Shown here: positions 26,649 through 34,248 of the stretch, in pieces
How the letters are laid out: each line of letters starts with the position of its first letter
How positions within the stretch are numbered: the first letter of the stretch is position 1
Origin: Sphingomonas jejuensis
Lineage (GTDB): Bacteria; Pseudomonadota; Alphaproteobacteria; Sphingomonadales; Sphingomonadaceae
Length of the DNA stretch: 64,000 bases
Assembly (NCBI RefSeq): GCF_011927695.1
Contig: NZ_JAATJE010000003.1
Span: forward strand, 1-64,000
Reading direction: 5' to 3'
Made by a program: the position numbers and the translations under genes
The notes under the pieces: generated by a model
What the model saw: the letters and a program-made list of their open reading frames with translations, nothing else
Database searches by the model: none
Told to the model about the DNA's origin: nothing

Positions 26649-28702
26649 ACTTCCTGATCGCCGACACTTTCACGGCCGCCTTCAACCGCCTGTCGGCCAT
26701 CGATCAGAAGGCGGTGAAGGCCAGCGTGTTCGACCTGCAGATGGATCGGACCGGCAACGGGCTGCAGCTGCACCGCATCGACAAGAGCAAGGACCCAAAC
26801 TTCTGGTCGGCCCGCGTCAACCGCGACGTCCGGCTGATTGTCCATAAAACTGGCGAGTCGATGCTGGTCGCCTATGTCGACCATCACGATAACGCCTACG
26901 CCTGGGCCGAGCGCCGGCGCATCGAGGCGCATCCCCGCACCGGCGCCCTCCAAATTGTCGAGGTTCGCGAGCGGGTCGAGGAGGTCGCTCCGCCTGCGCA
27001 GCTCGAGCTTGTCATGCCCGCCGCGACGATGCCAGCTGTGCAGCAACCGAAGCTGTTCGCAGCGCTCGACGACGATGCGCTGCTGTCGGTGGGTCTCCCT
27101 GCGGACTGGCTCACTGACGTGCGTGCCGCGACCGAGGATAGCTTCTTTGTCCTCGCCGAGCACCTTCCCGTCGAGGCGAGCGAGGCGCTGCTGGAATTTG
27201 CAGCGACAGGTCGGCTGCCCGCACCGGTCACGGCTCCTGCGGCCGATCCGTTCGCCCACCCTGACGCACTGCGGCGTATACGTCCGATTGCCGACCAGGA
27301 GGAGCTGGAGCAGGCGCTGGCGTTTCCTTGGGAGAAGTGGGGCGTTTTCCTCCACCCCTCCCAGCGCGAGCTGACCGACCGCACTTTCGCCGGGCCGGCG
27401 CGGGTCGCCGGTTCCGCCGGTACTGGCAAGACGATCGTTGCGATTCACCGCGCCGTGCGACTTGCCCGCGGGAACCCGGATGCTCGCATACTGCTCGCCA
27501 GCTTCTCGCAGCCGCTGGCCGGCGCGATGGCGAAGAAGCTGCTGGTACTCGCACCCGAGACGGGCGGCGTGGTGCCGAGGATCACCACCGCTTCCTTCCA
27601 AGGTATCGCGGAGCAGTTATACCAGCTTGAACACGGCGTTCGCCCACGCATCGCAACGAGTACTATCCTGCGCGAACGGCTCGCGCACTCGGCAAAGGCG
27701 GTCCAGCTGAAGGGGTTTTCGGACCGGTTCCTGCTGTCCGAATGGACCAACGTCATCGACGCCTGGGGCATCACCTCGGCCAACGCCTATGCGACAGTCC
27801 AGCGGATGGGGCGCAAGAGCCGGCTTGGACCCAACCAGCGCGAGCGGCTGTGGCCGGTGTTCGCCAGCGTGCGCGAAGCGCTGGCAGCCGAGCGCTTCAC
27901 GACTTGGGCTCAGGTCTTCAACAAACTCGCCGATCGGCTCGCAGGCAAGCCGCACAAGCCCTTCGACCACGTCATCCTCGATGAGGCGCAGGACCTCGCC
28001 CCCGCCGAACTGCGCTTCTTTGCGGCGCTGGCGCCCGCCGGCACGGACGCGCTGTTTCTGGCCGGCGACATGGGCCAGCGCATCTTTCAACATCCCTTCT
28101 CCTGGGCGCAGCTGGGCGTCGACGTGCGCGGCCGCTCCCACGTGCTGAAAGTTTGTTACCGCACGTCGCAGCAGATCCGGCGTGCAGCCGACCACCTGCT
28201 ACCTTCCGTGCTGCGCGACGTCGACGGCGTCGAGGACGAGCGGCTTGGTATTGTATCCGTGTTCGACGGACCGGCGCCTCTAGTGATTACGGTCAGCACG
28301 GCGGAGGAAGAGGCGACAACGGTTGCCAAGACCGTTTCCGGCTGGCTGGCAGAGGGCATAACGCCCGCCGAGATCGGCATCTTTGTTCGCACGCCGGACT
28401 TGGTCGCGCGCGCGCGCGAGGCGTTGGCGTGCGTCACCGACGCCGACGTGATCACCACCGCGCCCATGCACTTGGCCAAGGGGCTGGAATTCCGCGCGGT
28501 AGTGGTGATGGCCTGCGACCAAGGCATTCTACCGCTGGACGACCGCGTCGCCGACGCCGCCGACGAGGCGGAGCTGGACGAGATCTACGAGACCGAACGC
28601 CGGCTGCTCTACGTCGCCTGCACTCGAGCACGGGAGCACTTAATACTTACAGGCGTTGCGCCCGCTTCGGAGTATCTGGACGACCTTCGAGTTCGCCATT
28701 GA
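26645..28702 (+). CDS. UvrD/Rep-like helicase with N-terminal RelE-like domain
   Basis: 685 residues. Residues 1-105 look like a RelE/ParE-type fold: MNFLIADTFTAAFNRLSAID, LHRIDKSKDPNFWSARVNRD, then VRLIVHKTGESMLVAYVDHH. An SF1 helicase follows: Walker A GSAGTGKT (256-263), DEAQ box in VILDEAQDLAP (446), GDMGQRIF, and the late motif LLYVACTRAREHLIL. Its domain 2B is small. It is last in the coupled operon. The RelE-like part could be a nuclease, a ribosome-linked toxin or simply a binding domain; catalytic residues cannot be judged by eye. Confidence 0.8.
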   Translation: MNFLIADTFTAAFNRLSAIDQKAVKASVFDLQMDRTGNGLQLHRIDKSKDPNFWSARVNRDVRLIVHKTGESMLVAYVDHHDNAYAWAERRRIEAHPRTGALQIVEVRERVEEVAPPAQLELVMPAATMPAVQQPKLFAALDDDALLSVGLPADWLTDVRAATEDSFFVLAEHLPVEASEALLEFAATGRLPAPVTAPAADPFAHPDALRRIRPIADQEELEQALAFPWEKWGVFLHPSQRELTDRTFAGPARVAGSAGTGKTIVAIHRAVRLARGNPDARILLASFSQPLAGAMAKKLLVLAPETGGVVPRITTASFQGIAEQLYQLEHGVRPRIATSTILRERLAHSAKAVQLKGFSDRFLLSEWTNVIDAWGITSANAYATVQRMGRKSRLGPNQRERLWPVFASVREALAAERFTTWAQVFNKLADRLAGKPHKPFDHVILDEAQDLAPAELRFFAALAPAGTDALFLAGDMGQRIFQHPFSWAQLGVDVRGRSHVLKVCYRTSQQIRRAADHLLPSVLRDVDGVEDERLGIVSVFDGPAPLVITVSTAEEEATTVAKTVSGWLAEGITPAEIGIFVRTPDLVARAREALACVTDADVITTAPMHLAKGLEFRAVVVMACDQGILPLDDRVADAADEAELDEIYETERRLLYVACTRAREHLILTGVAPASEYLDDLRVRH

Positions 28703-29097
28703 ACGAGCTCAACTTCAATATACTCATGCTAGCTCCAACTCACGTCCGATAGCGCTCGATGAACCTATCTACAAACTATCATCGAGACGTTCCTGCTCGG
28801 CGTTCAGCTCCCTACGTCTCAGAGGCAGCCGCGCTGCGCTGGTTGAGGGGCTCCACGCTGCCCCCGCTGCCATAAGGCGTGGTCGCAATTCGGCTTGAAG
28901 CTGCAGGCCCTCGGCCGTCCAACGAAGAGTTGGTAGAACGTGGACTTGGCTAGTAGGTCCGTTAGCCGGTGGCGGACATGGCGCTATCGCAAGCTTGCGG
29001 AGCTTGAAATCGTCAGCCACTTTAGCTGTGCAAAGGGCGAGCTTTACTGGCTAACCTGGCGGCGGCTCGCGCTGACAGGCTAAATAGGAGGGTAATT
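28703..29097. other. Gene-free stretch after the defence operon
   Basis: I see no supported gene here. It carries one copy of a GC-rich repeat (28823-28882) shared with 29806-29860, and near its end the strong ribosome binding site AGGAGGG of the next gene. Part of it is probably old mobile-element sequence. Confidence 0.5.
28823..28882. repeat. GC-rich repeat, copy 1 (degraded hairpin)
   Basis: GGCAGCCGCGCTGCGCTGG, then GGGGCTCCACGCTGCCCCC and GCTGCCA. The same order of blocks recurs at 29806-29860. In this copy the left arm is mutated, so the long stem seen in the second copy is broken. Confidence 0.5.
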
Positions 29098-29526
29098 TTG
29101 GCGGTACTTTTGGTAATCGCCCTCGTCGTGATCGCATTAATATGGATGAATGCGGTCGGAAAGGCAAAGGCTAGGATGCACTTTGCAAACGAGCGTGGGG
29201 CACAACGGGACACGCAGGCAGGGCATATTCGTAAACCAACTTGGATAGACACACCAAAAGAAAAGATCTTTTTTGAACAGGTCGTTGACGTCACGCATAA
29301 ACAGGGTGTGTCGAAGACCTTTGTCATGAAAGGCTTTATGTCTCCTGACGCTGCGCAAGCTTTGTTCTCTCATGTTGCGCACATGGAAGCACGCGGCAGC
29401 TCCTTTTCGGAGCAGGTAATATCAGGAGCTGATTACGTCAGTGACGCGTGGCACCAGTTGCCGGAAGATGTTCGACGCGGCTTCGCGTCAAAGGACAAGC
29501 TAGGCGTACTCGGGCTTTTCTCCTGA
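29098..29526 (+). CDS. Membrane-anchored protein of unknown function
   Basis: 142 residues. The start is TTG at 29098 with AGGAGGG five bases upstream, a strong signal that decides the start. The N-terminus is a single transmembrane helix (AVLLVIALVVIALIWMNAVG). The rest is soluble, with FFEQVVDVTHKQGVSKTFVM and DYVSDAWHQLPEDVRRGF. It is clearly less GC-rich than its neighbours, which suggests separate acquisition. It sits alone at the right edge of the first defence island. Confidence 0.6.
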   Translation: MAVLLVIALVVIALIWMNAVGKAKARMHFANERGAQRDTQAGHIRKPTWIDTPKEKIFFEQVVDVTHKQGVSKTFVMKGFMSPDAAQALFSHVAHMEARGSSFSEQVISGADYVSDAWHQLPEDVRRGFASKDKLGVLGLFS

Positions 29527-29805
29527 AGAGGCAAATCTCAAAAAGGATATCACGCAAAGCGTGCCGTCCTTGTAGCTACAGGCGAGGCTGGCCGGTTCCA
29601 GCGCACGCGTTTTAGGCATCGGTACCATGCTCGGCCCGGCGGCGGAGCAATGTCGCTCGCACGATGCGGTATAGGCCGCGGGACGAACACTGCAACCTAG
29701 AGGAACATCGACCAACCGCAATCTTCGGACAAAATGTCTGAGTGTCCGAGCCCGCTGCTGCCGCAGCGGGTCCAAGGACGCAAACACTCGATAGGTCACC
29801 GCCTC
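29527..29805. other. Stretch without a supported gene
   Basis: Frames exist on both strands, but none has recognisable domains, a good start or a consistent codon pattern. It lies next to the hairpin repeat and the ISNCY-type terminal repeats and is probably mobile-element remains. Confidence 0.4.
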
Positions 29806-29853
29806 AGCGGGGGCAGCGCTGCGCTGCTTGGGGGGCTCCACGCTGCCCCCGCT
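29806..29853. repeat. GC-rich hairpin, copy 2
   Basis: A perfect 13-bp stem: AGCGGGGGCAGCG at 29806-29818 pairs with CGCTGCCCCCGCT at 29841-29853 around a 22-base loop. The block CGCTGCGCTG plus GGGGCTCCACGCTGCCCCC is shared with 28823-28882. It lies 10 bases inside the terminal repeats at 29864 and could be a transcription terminator of the lost element. Confidence 0.5.
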
Positions 29854-29863
29854 GCCACCACGA

Positions 29864-29908
29864 GTGTCATTTCTATCTGGCGGAGGATGTGTCTTTTCTA
29901 ACTGGCGG
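29864..29908. repeat. ISNCY-type terminal repeats, right end
   Basis: Two units, GTGTCATTTCTATCTGGCGG (29864-29883) and GTGTCTTTTCTAACTGGCGG (29889-29908), lie 5 bases apart. Compared with the reverse complement of the left array (GTGCCATTTCTATCTAGCGG, inner unit), the inner units agree at 18 of 20 bases. The orientation is that of a right terminus. Confidence 0.55.
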
Positions 29909-29979
29909 CAACAACAGGAACGTGGCTTGTGCCGGGTCGGCAACAGCGGCTTAACCAGCGGCCGAACTCTTAACTTGGC

Positions 29980-30174
29980 TCAATAGTCGAGGTTGCGTTT
30001 TTCCATCTGTGCGGCCGCGAGGTCCGCGACCGGACCAGCGCCTTCGGCCAGCTCGTAGATCGCTATCACAGCCCTGTCGTCGAGACGCTCGACCATTGCC
30101 TGGACCGCTGACCAGTTAGCCACGTCGAGCGCGACCGTCGTGCTTTCCTTACCGGACACGGCGATCGGCCGCAT
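29980..30174 (-). CDS. Small protein of unknown function (64 residues)
   Basis: From the ATG at 30174: MRPIAVSGKESTTVALDVAN, then AVQAMVERLDDRAVIAIYEL and AEGAGPVADLAAAQMEKRN. It is a plausible small helical protein with good codon use. Its start overlaps the end of the small gene upstream (a GTG at 30159 is an alternative), so the two may be translationally coupled. No family recognised. Confidence 0.45.
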   Translation of the reverse strand: MRPIAVSGKESTTVALDVANWSAVQAMVERLDDRAVIAIYELAEGAGPVADLAAAQMEKRNLDY

Positions 30175-30301
30175 CAGCCATCTTCGACCAGCGATCGGCC
30201 GAATGCAGCATACGGTCCCGAGCATGGGGGAGAACGAGCTGCTGCGCCTCGGCAAGATCGGCCGCTGCCCTCGCGCGGTAGTCGGCTGCGGTATCGGCCA
30301 T
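30149..30301 (-). CDS. Small helical protein (50 residues)
   Basis: MADTAADYRARAAADLAEAQ, then ADRWSKMADAADRRVR. This pattern of an ATG, Ala-rich helices and SADRWSKMADAA is seen in small conserved proteins of sphingomonads. Function unknown. It overlaps the next small gene. Confidence 0.5.
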   Translation of the reverse strand: MADTAADYRARAAADLAEAQQLVLPHARDRMLHSADRWSKMADAADRRVR

Positions 30302-30348
30302 GAAGTCCCCTCAGTTTAGGCCAGCCTTCTCAAACGCTGGCCCCTTTA

Positions 30349-30630
30349 TCATTTACCGTTCATCCGATCGCGGACCGCCTTGGCGGGCACGAACGTCAGC
30401 TTTCGCGACGCCGCGATCGTGATCGCCTCGCCTGTCGACGGGTTGCGCCCCTGGCGCTCTGGGGTGTCCTTCAGCTTGAACTTGCCGAACCCGTTGAGGC
30501 TGACTTCCTCGCCAGTCGCGACAGCCGCGGTGATGTTCGCAAGGATCGCATCGATGACCTTCCTGGCGTCCGCCTTTGCGAGGCCATGGGCATTGGAGAT
30601 CTGTTCGGCCAGATCGGATGTCGTCGTCAT
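30349..30630 (-). CDS. HU-family DNA-binding protein
   Basis: 93 residues from the ATG at 30630. The HU/IHF signature is complete: ADARKVIDAILANITAAVAT, GEEVSLNGFGKFKL, then RQGRNPSTGEAITIAASRKL and PAKAVRDRM. It binds and bends DNA without strong sequence preference. As an extra HU in an accessory region it may be a nucleoid-like protein of the mobile DNA. Confidence 0.9.
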   Translation of the reverse strand: MTTTSDLAEQISNAHGLAKADARKVIDAILANITAAVATGEEVSLNGFGKFKLKDTPERQGRNPSTGEAITIAASRKLTFVPAKAVRDRMNGK

Positions 30631-30674
30631 GAACACGTCCCGGTGGTGAATGATTGGACCGGCCTTAGCCCGGT

Positions 30675-31340
30675 TCACGTCGCGCCGCCATCGGGAGTTG
30701 CCTCCTGCGCGCTCATCTCGCCCTCGTAGGGGCGGACGAGCTTCAGGGCGTCTTCATAGCTGCCGTCGAGCCATGCCGTGAAATCGCGAGGGTGAAGGAT
30801 CGCCGGCATGGCCTTGGGATGCCAGGGATCGACGGTGGCGTTGGGAGAGGTGGTGCAGAAGGCATAGGCATCGCCGCGCTCGGTCGGCCGCCACAGACCG
30901 GCGAAGAAGGCGATGGGCTGGTCGGGCAGCGAAAACCACATCTGGCGGGGTTTGCCATCGTCGCCCTTCCCGCCCTCGGGATGCGGCTCGGCGAAGTGCG
31001 TGAACGGGACCAGGCAGCGCCGATCGGGATTGGCGATCGACGGCTTCCACATCGACGATGAGAGATACCGCGCATTGGTGACGAACTTGTCCAGCTTGAC
31101 CGCCGGGTCGCGCTTGCTCGCTACCTTGGTCGGGAAGCCCCATTCCATCGCGATCGGCTCAAGCGGGCGGTTACCCTCCCCTGCCCGCCTGACGACCAGT
31201 CCGTAGCGCGCTGTCTTCTTGCCCGTCGGGAAGATCTCGCGCGGCACCGGGTAGGTCTCGTCCTCGGGATAAGGCGGCTCGAAACCGACCGCCCGCATCA
31301 CCGCGGCCTGTTTGGCGCTCAGCCGATATCGGTTGCAGAT
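30675..31340 (-). CDS. SRAP (YedK/HMCES-like) protein, apparent ATC start
   Basis: 221 residues if started at ATC 31340. The SRAP family begins Met-Cys-Asn-Arg-Tyr, and Cys2 forms a thiazolidine link with abasic sites in single-stranded DNA. Here the CNRYRLSAKQAAVM block is directly preceded by ATC, with GAAGGAG 8 bases before it and an in-frame stop further up. Other active-site residues are kept: Glu in FTHFAEP and His in WHPKAMPAIL. ATG 31301 would delete the catalytic Cys. Either ATC is used as a rare start or a point mutation has silenced the gene. Confidence 0.75.
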   Translation of the reverse strand: MCNRYRLSAKQAAVMRAVGFEPPYPEDETYPVPREIFPTGKKTARYGLVVRRAGEGNRPLEPIAMEWGFPTKVASKRDPAVKLDKFVTNARYLSSSMWKPSIANPDRRCLVPFTHFAEPHPEGGKGDDGKPRQMWFSLPDQPIAFFAGLWRPTERGDAYAFCTTSPNATVDPWHPKAMPAILHPRDFTAWLDGSYEDALKLVRPYEGEMSAQEATPDGGAT

Positions 31341-31594
31341 CGGTCCGGCTCCTTCATCGTGCCCAGGCTAGAAGAACTCCCGGCCACCGCTGTAAGCCGC
31401 ATCTAGCCACTGCAAAACGGCGCAGGTGGTATCAGCGACTTAGCCCGTAAGCTCTGCAAGCGATCCGGCCGGTTTGCAGTCGTAAGACGCTCGGACCGCT
31501 TTCGAATGAACATTTAAGCGCTGCAAAGCATGCCTGATCGCGGCCAACCCTCCGACCAAGTCACTCAAGTCTCACGTGAACCAGCAGAACCGGC
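31341..31594. other. Possible terminal region of the Tni element
   Basis: No gene. The motif CTGCAA occurs several times: CACTGCAAAACGG (about 31409), CTCTGCAAGCG (about 31453), GGTTTGCAGTC inverted (about 31474) and CGCTGCAAAGC (about 31519). Spaced short repeats like these are what TniA/TnsB-type transposases bind at element ends, but I could not match them to a clear inverted partner beyond tniQ. Confidence 0.3.
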
Positions 31595-32497
31595 TCAAGA
31601 ACCGTGCGACGTGTCCGCCCGTCTTTGCGAGGGCAGCGTCCAGTCCAACCGCGCGAGGACGTCCTGCGTTACCTGCTCGTCACCATCATCGATCGCCCTC
31701 AACGCCGCGTCCTCGAGTAGCTGCGCGACCTCACCGACCAACCCTTCCGACATCTCGTTGAGGAGACCGGCCAGGCTCGGGTGCTTCAGGTTCGACGCAC
31801 GCGCGAGCGGGATGTCCCGCTCCAGTGCAGCCAGAACGCCCTGGAAATCGTCGCCGTTTTCGACCGGGCCGACATGCACCTCGCGGAACCGGGTGCTCAT
31901 CTCCCGGTCGGCATAGAGAGCGCTCCTCGCCGCGTGCGTCCCGGCGCAGATGAAGGTGATCCGATGCTCCTCGCTGTTCGTGAGATACTTCATGAACGCC
32001 AGGAACTCCTTCTGGCGCAAATAGGAGGTCAGGGTGAGCGTGTTCAGCTCGTCGAGCACGACCACGCACACGGACAGGTTCTGGAGAACGGTAAGGCCCT
32101 GTGTCCGTTTCGGGGCCACTGCGGTGGCTCTGAGTGACGGCGCCCCGGTCTTGTTGATCAGTTGCTCGTAGAACTTCATCTCGTCCATCTTGGACGTGCA
32201 CTCGAGTGGCAGAACGGTCGAGGTGGCACCGATGCCGCGCTCGGCCCTGAACTGGGTCACGCAGTTCCTGATGAGCTGCGACTTGCCCGCATGCGAATGG
32301 CCGTACAGCAGTATGTGGCGACCACGCGTGGACGGTTTGGCCCTGAGCGTGCGCATTACCGTGCGCTTGATCGGAGCCAGACCCGGATACTCCACGAACC
32401 AGGTCGGGCGCGAGTCGACGATCGACTGGGCGCGCGTCTCGTCGTCCCGTTTCATCCACGACGCGGCCTCGGGGCTCAGGTGCGGGTAGGCCGTCAT
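31595..32497 (-). CDS. tniB: TniB-type ATPase of a Tn5053/Tn7-like transposon
   Basis: 300 residues. AAA ATPase motifs: Walker A GHSHAGKS (66-73) and Walker B VVVLDELN (145-152), with a sensor-like ITFICAGTHAA. TniB proteins (TnsC relatives) form filaments on DNA and pass the target to the transposase. Its ATG overlaps the tniA stop by 4 bases, so the two are coupled. No resolvase gene (tniR) follows. Confidence 0.88.
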   Translation of the reverse strand: MTAYPHLSPEAASWMKRDDETRAQSIVDSRPTWFVEYPGLAPIKRTVMRTLRAKPSTRGRHILLYGHSHAGKSQLIRNCVTQFRAERGIGATSTVLPLECTSKMDEMKFYEQLINKTGAPSLRATAVAPKRTQGLTVLQNLSVCVVVLDELNTLTLTSYLRQKEFLAFMKYLTNSEEHRITFICAGTHAARSALYADREMSTRFREVHVGPVENGDDFQGVLAALERDIPLARASNLKHPSLAGLLNEMSEGLVGEVAQLLEDAALRAIDDGDEQVTQDVLARLDWTLPSQRRADTSHGS

Positions 32498-34248
32498 CGC
32501 GCCCAGCGCGACTTGATGTGGCTGAGCGGGAAGGGCACGACGTTGTCCGGATCGGCGAACGGGCGACCCCGAACGTTGGCCGGAGCCGCCGGAGCGACCT
32601 CGCCGACGACAGGTTTCGTGCTGGGCTGCTCGGGCGGCCCATGCGAAGGTCGCTCCACGACCATGTCGGTCGGGATCACGCCGGCCTGCTCGGCGCGAAG
32701 CGCCTTCTTGGCCGCGGCACGCGCACTACTCACGACCTTCTGCTTTTCGATCTCGGCCTTCACGTTGACAGCATGGGGGGTCCGGCGCCCCTTGTTCTCC
32801 CGCTTGACGCGATTGAGGTTCGCGACCGCGTCCTCCGTGAGGAGCCGGGCGGTGCACGGGACCGGGAAGTACCGCTCGGTGCTCGGGTCAAAGAACTGCA
32901 TCCAGCCCTCCTCGCGCTCGTCGTAGGCGAAGATGAACTCGCCGCCTTGGGGATGCCTGCGGCCGATCCAGCAGGTCACCTCGGGCGAGTTGTAGCGCCG
33001 ATAGTTCTCCTGAAGCCCGTACTGCTGAATGTTCTTGCGAGTGATGAATGGCAGGAAGGCGCAACGGACCTGATCGGGCTCGAACCGGCGCGGCGCCTGG
33101 TATGCCTGGTTTGCAAGCCACATCTCCATGGGCGAGTAGCCGGTCGAGCTGTGCACCGTGTGGTGATACCGATAGAGCTCGATCGCGATCACCTTCTCCG
33201 CCTCCTCAAGGGACAGGCAGGCGCGTCCCTCGCTGTCGTAGCCCGCTTTCATGAGCACGTTCGAGAAGGTCTTCCCCGGCAACTCCGCCATCTCGGCCTG
33301 GACAGTGCGGATCATGCGCTCGACATGTCCGCCGTCGTCCGGAACGCCGATGCGGCGGGTGGGATGTTCGATGCCCAGCAGATCGCAGCCATGCTCGAAC
33401 GGGTTGGCCGTAAGGTCCCGGCCGTGGTCGGTATGGATGCGGCGCATTGGGCCGGCGAACGGCCAATCGATCCAGTCGAGGCCGAGACCTGCGAGCCATC
33501 TCGCCTTCGGATTGATCGCCCGCGTCATAACCTGCGCCGTCAGGAGGCTGCTCGGCTTCCGCATCGAAAGCATTACCGCGAGGATCACACGCGTGAAGAT
33601 GTCTATGACGATGGAAAGGGTCGGCCTGCCCATGACCCCTCGGCTCAATGGGTGTACCACTTCCAGGTCGAGGATGCTGTGATCCGTCTGCGAGAACTCG
33701 AGCGGGCGCGAGGCGGGCAGGAACCCGCCGCCATGCGGGGCGAAGCGCTCCCTGGCCGCCTTCGCGCCCTCCCTCGCGACCGTCACCGCTTCCGGGTCCC
33801 TCCGCCTGATGCGCTTCTTGATCGTGCGGATGTCGACCAGATCTTCCTGCGCGACCTTGGTGCTGAAGACGCGATCGACGGCGGTGATGCGCCCGCGCTC
33901 GGGTGTCAGGTAGGCGATGTCGATCGCCTCCTCGATCGCCGTCTCGATATGATCCGGCAGGCGTCCGCGCCTCGTCGTCGGCTTGGGCCTGGGCAGGAGA
34001 CCGACGAGTCCGTCGCTCGTGTACCGACCGCACCAGTCGGTCAGCGTCCGCCAGCTGTACCCATTGGCCTTGCTTTCCGCGACGGCGGCGGAATGGCGGC
34101 TCCGACCCGGCCCTTTCTCGTCAATCAGTATGCGTCGGACACGGCGCTCGCGATCATAGGCGACACGCCAGCGTTCCTCTTCGGCCGGCGTCCGCGGACC
34201 GGCCGGCAGCTCCACTCCTGCGCTCGTTCCGCGAACCTCGTCTGGCAT
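32494..34248 (-). CDS. tniA: TniA-type DDE transposase
   Basis: 584 residues from the ATG at 34248 (the frame is open to 34275). Helix-turn-helix domains at the N-terminus (GYSWRTLTDWCGRYTSDGL) precede an rve integrase core: Asp189 in FSQTDHSILD, Asp274 in RIHTDHGRDL and Glu310 in GGHVERMIRT. A Mu-type C-terminal beta domain and a Lys-rich tail that may contact TniB follow. It cuts and joins transposon ends. Its start overlaps the end of tniQ by 95 bases, which is long and suggests that the tniQ end may be shifted. Confidence 0.88.
   Translation of the reverse strand: MPDEVRGTSAGVELPAGPRTPAEEERWRVAYDRERRVRRILIDEKGPGRSRHSAAVAESKANGYSWRTLTDWCGRYTSDGLVGLLPRPKPTTRRGRLPDHIETAIEEAIDIAYLTPERGRITAVDRVFSTKVAQEDLVDIRTIKKRIRRRDPEAVTVAREGAKAARERFAPHGGGFLPASRPLEFSQTDHSILDLEVVHPLSRGVMGRPTLSIVIDIFTRVILAVMLSMRKPSSLLTAQVMTRAINPKARWLAGLGLDWIDWPFAGPMRRIHTDHGRDLTANPFEHGCDLLGIEHPTRRIGVPDDGGHVERMIRTVQAEMAELPGKTFSNVLMKAGYDSEGRACLSLEEAEKVIAIELYRYHHTVHSSTGYSPMEMWLANQAYQAPRRFEPDQVRCAFLPFITRKNIQQYGLQENYRRYNSPEVTCWIGRRHPQGGEFIFAYDEREEGWMQFFDPSTERYFPVPCTARLLTEDAVANLNRVKRENKGRRTPHAVNVKAEIEKQKVVSSARAAAKKALRAEQAGVIPTDMVVERPSHGPPEQPSTKPVVGEVAPAAPANVRGRPFADPDNVVPFPLSHIKSRWAR

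Noticed and set aside
17996-28702. BREX or DISARM system
   Set aside because: No PglZ, BrxC-like or DrmA/DrmB-type proteins; the helicase-nuclease and beta-class methyltransferase fit a type III-like core instead.
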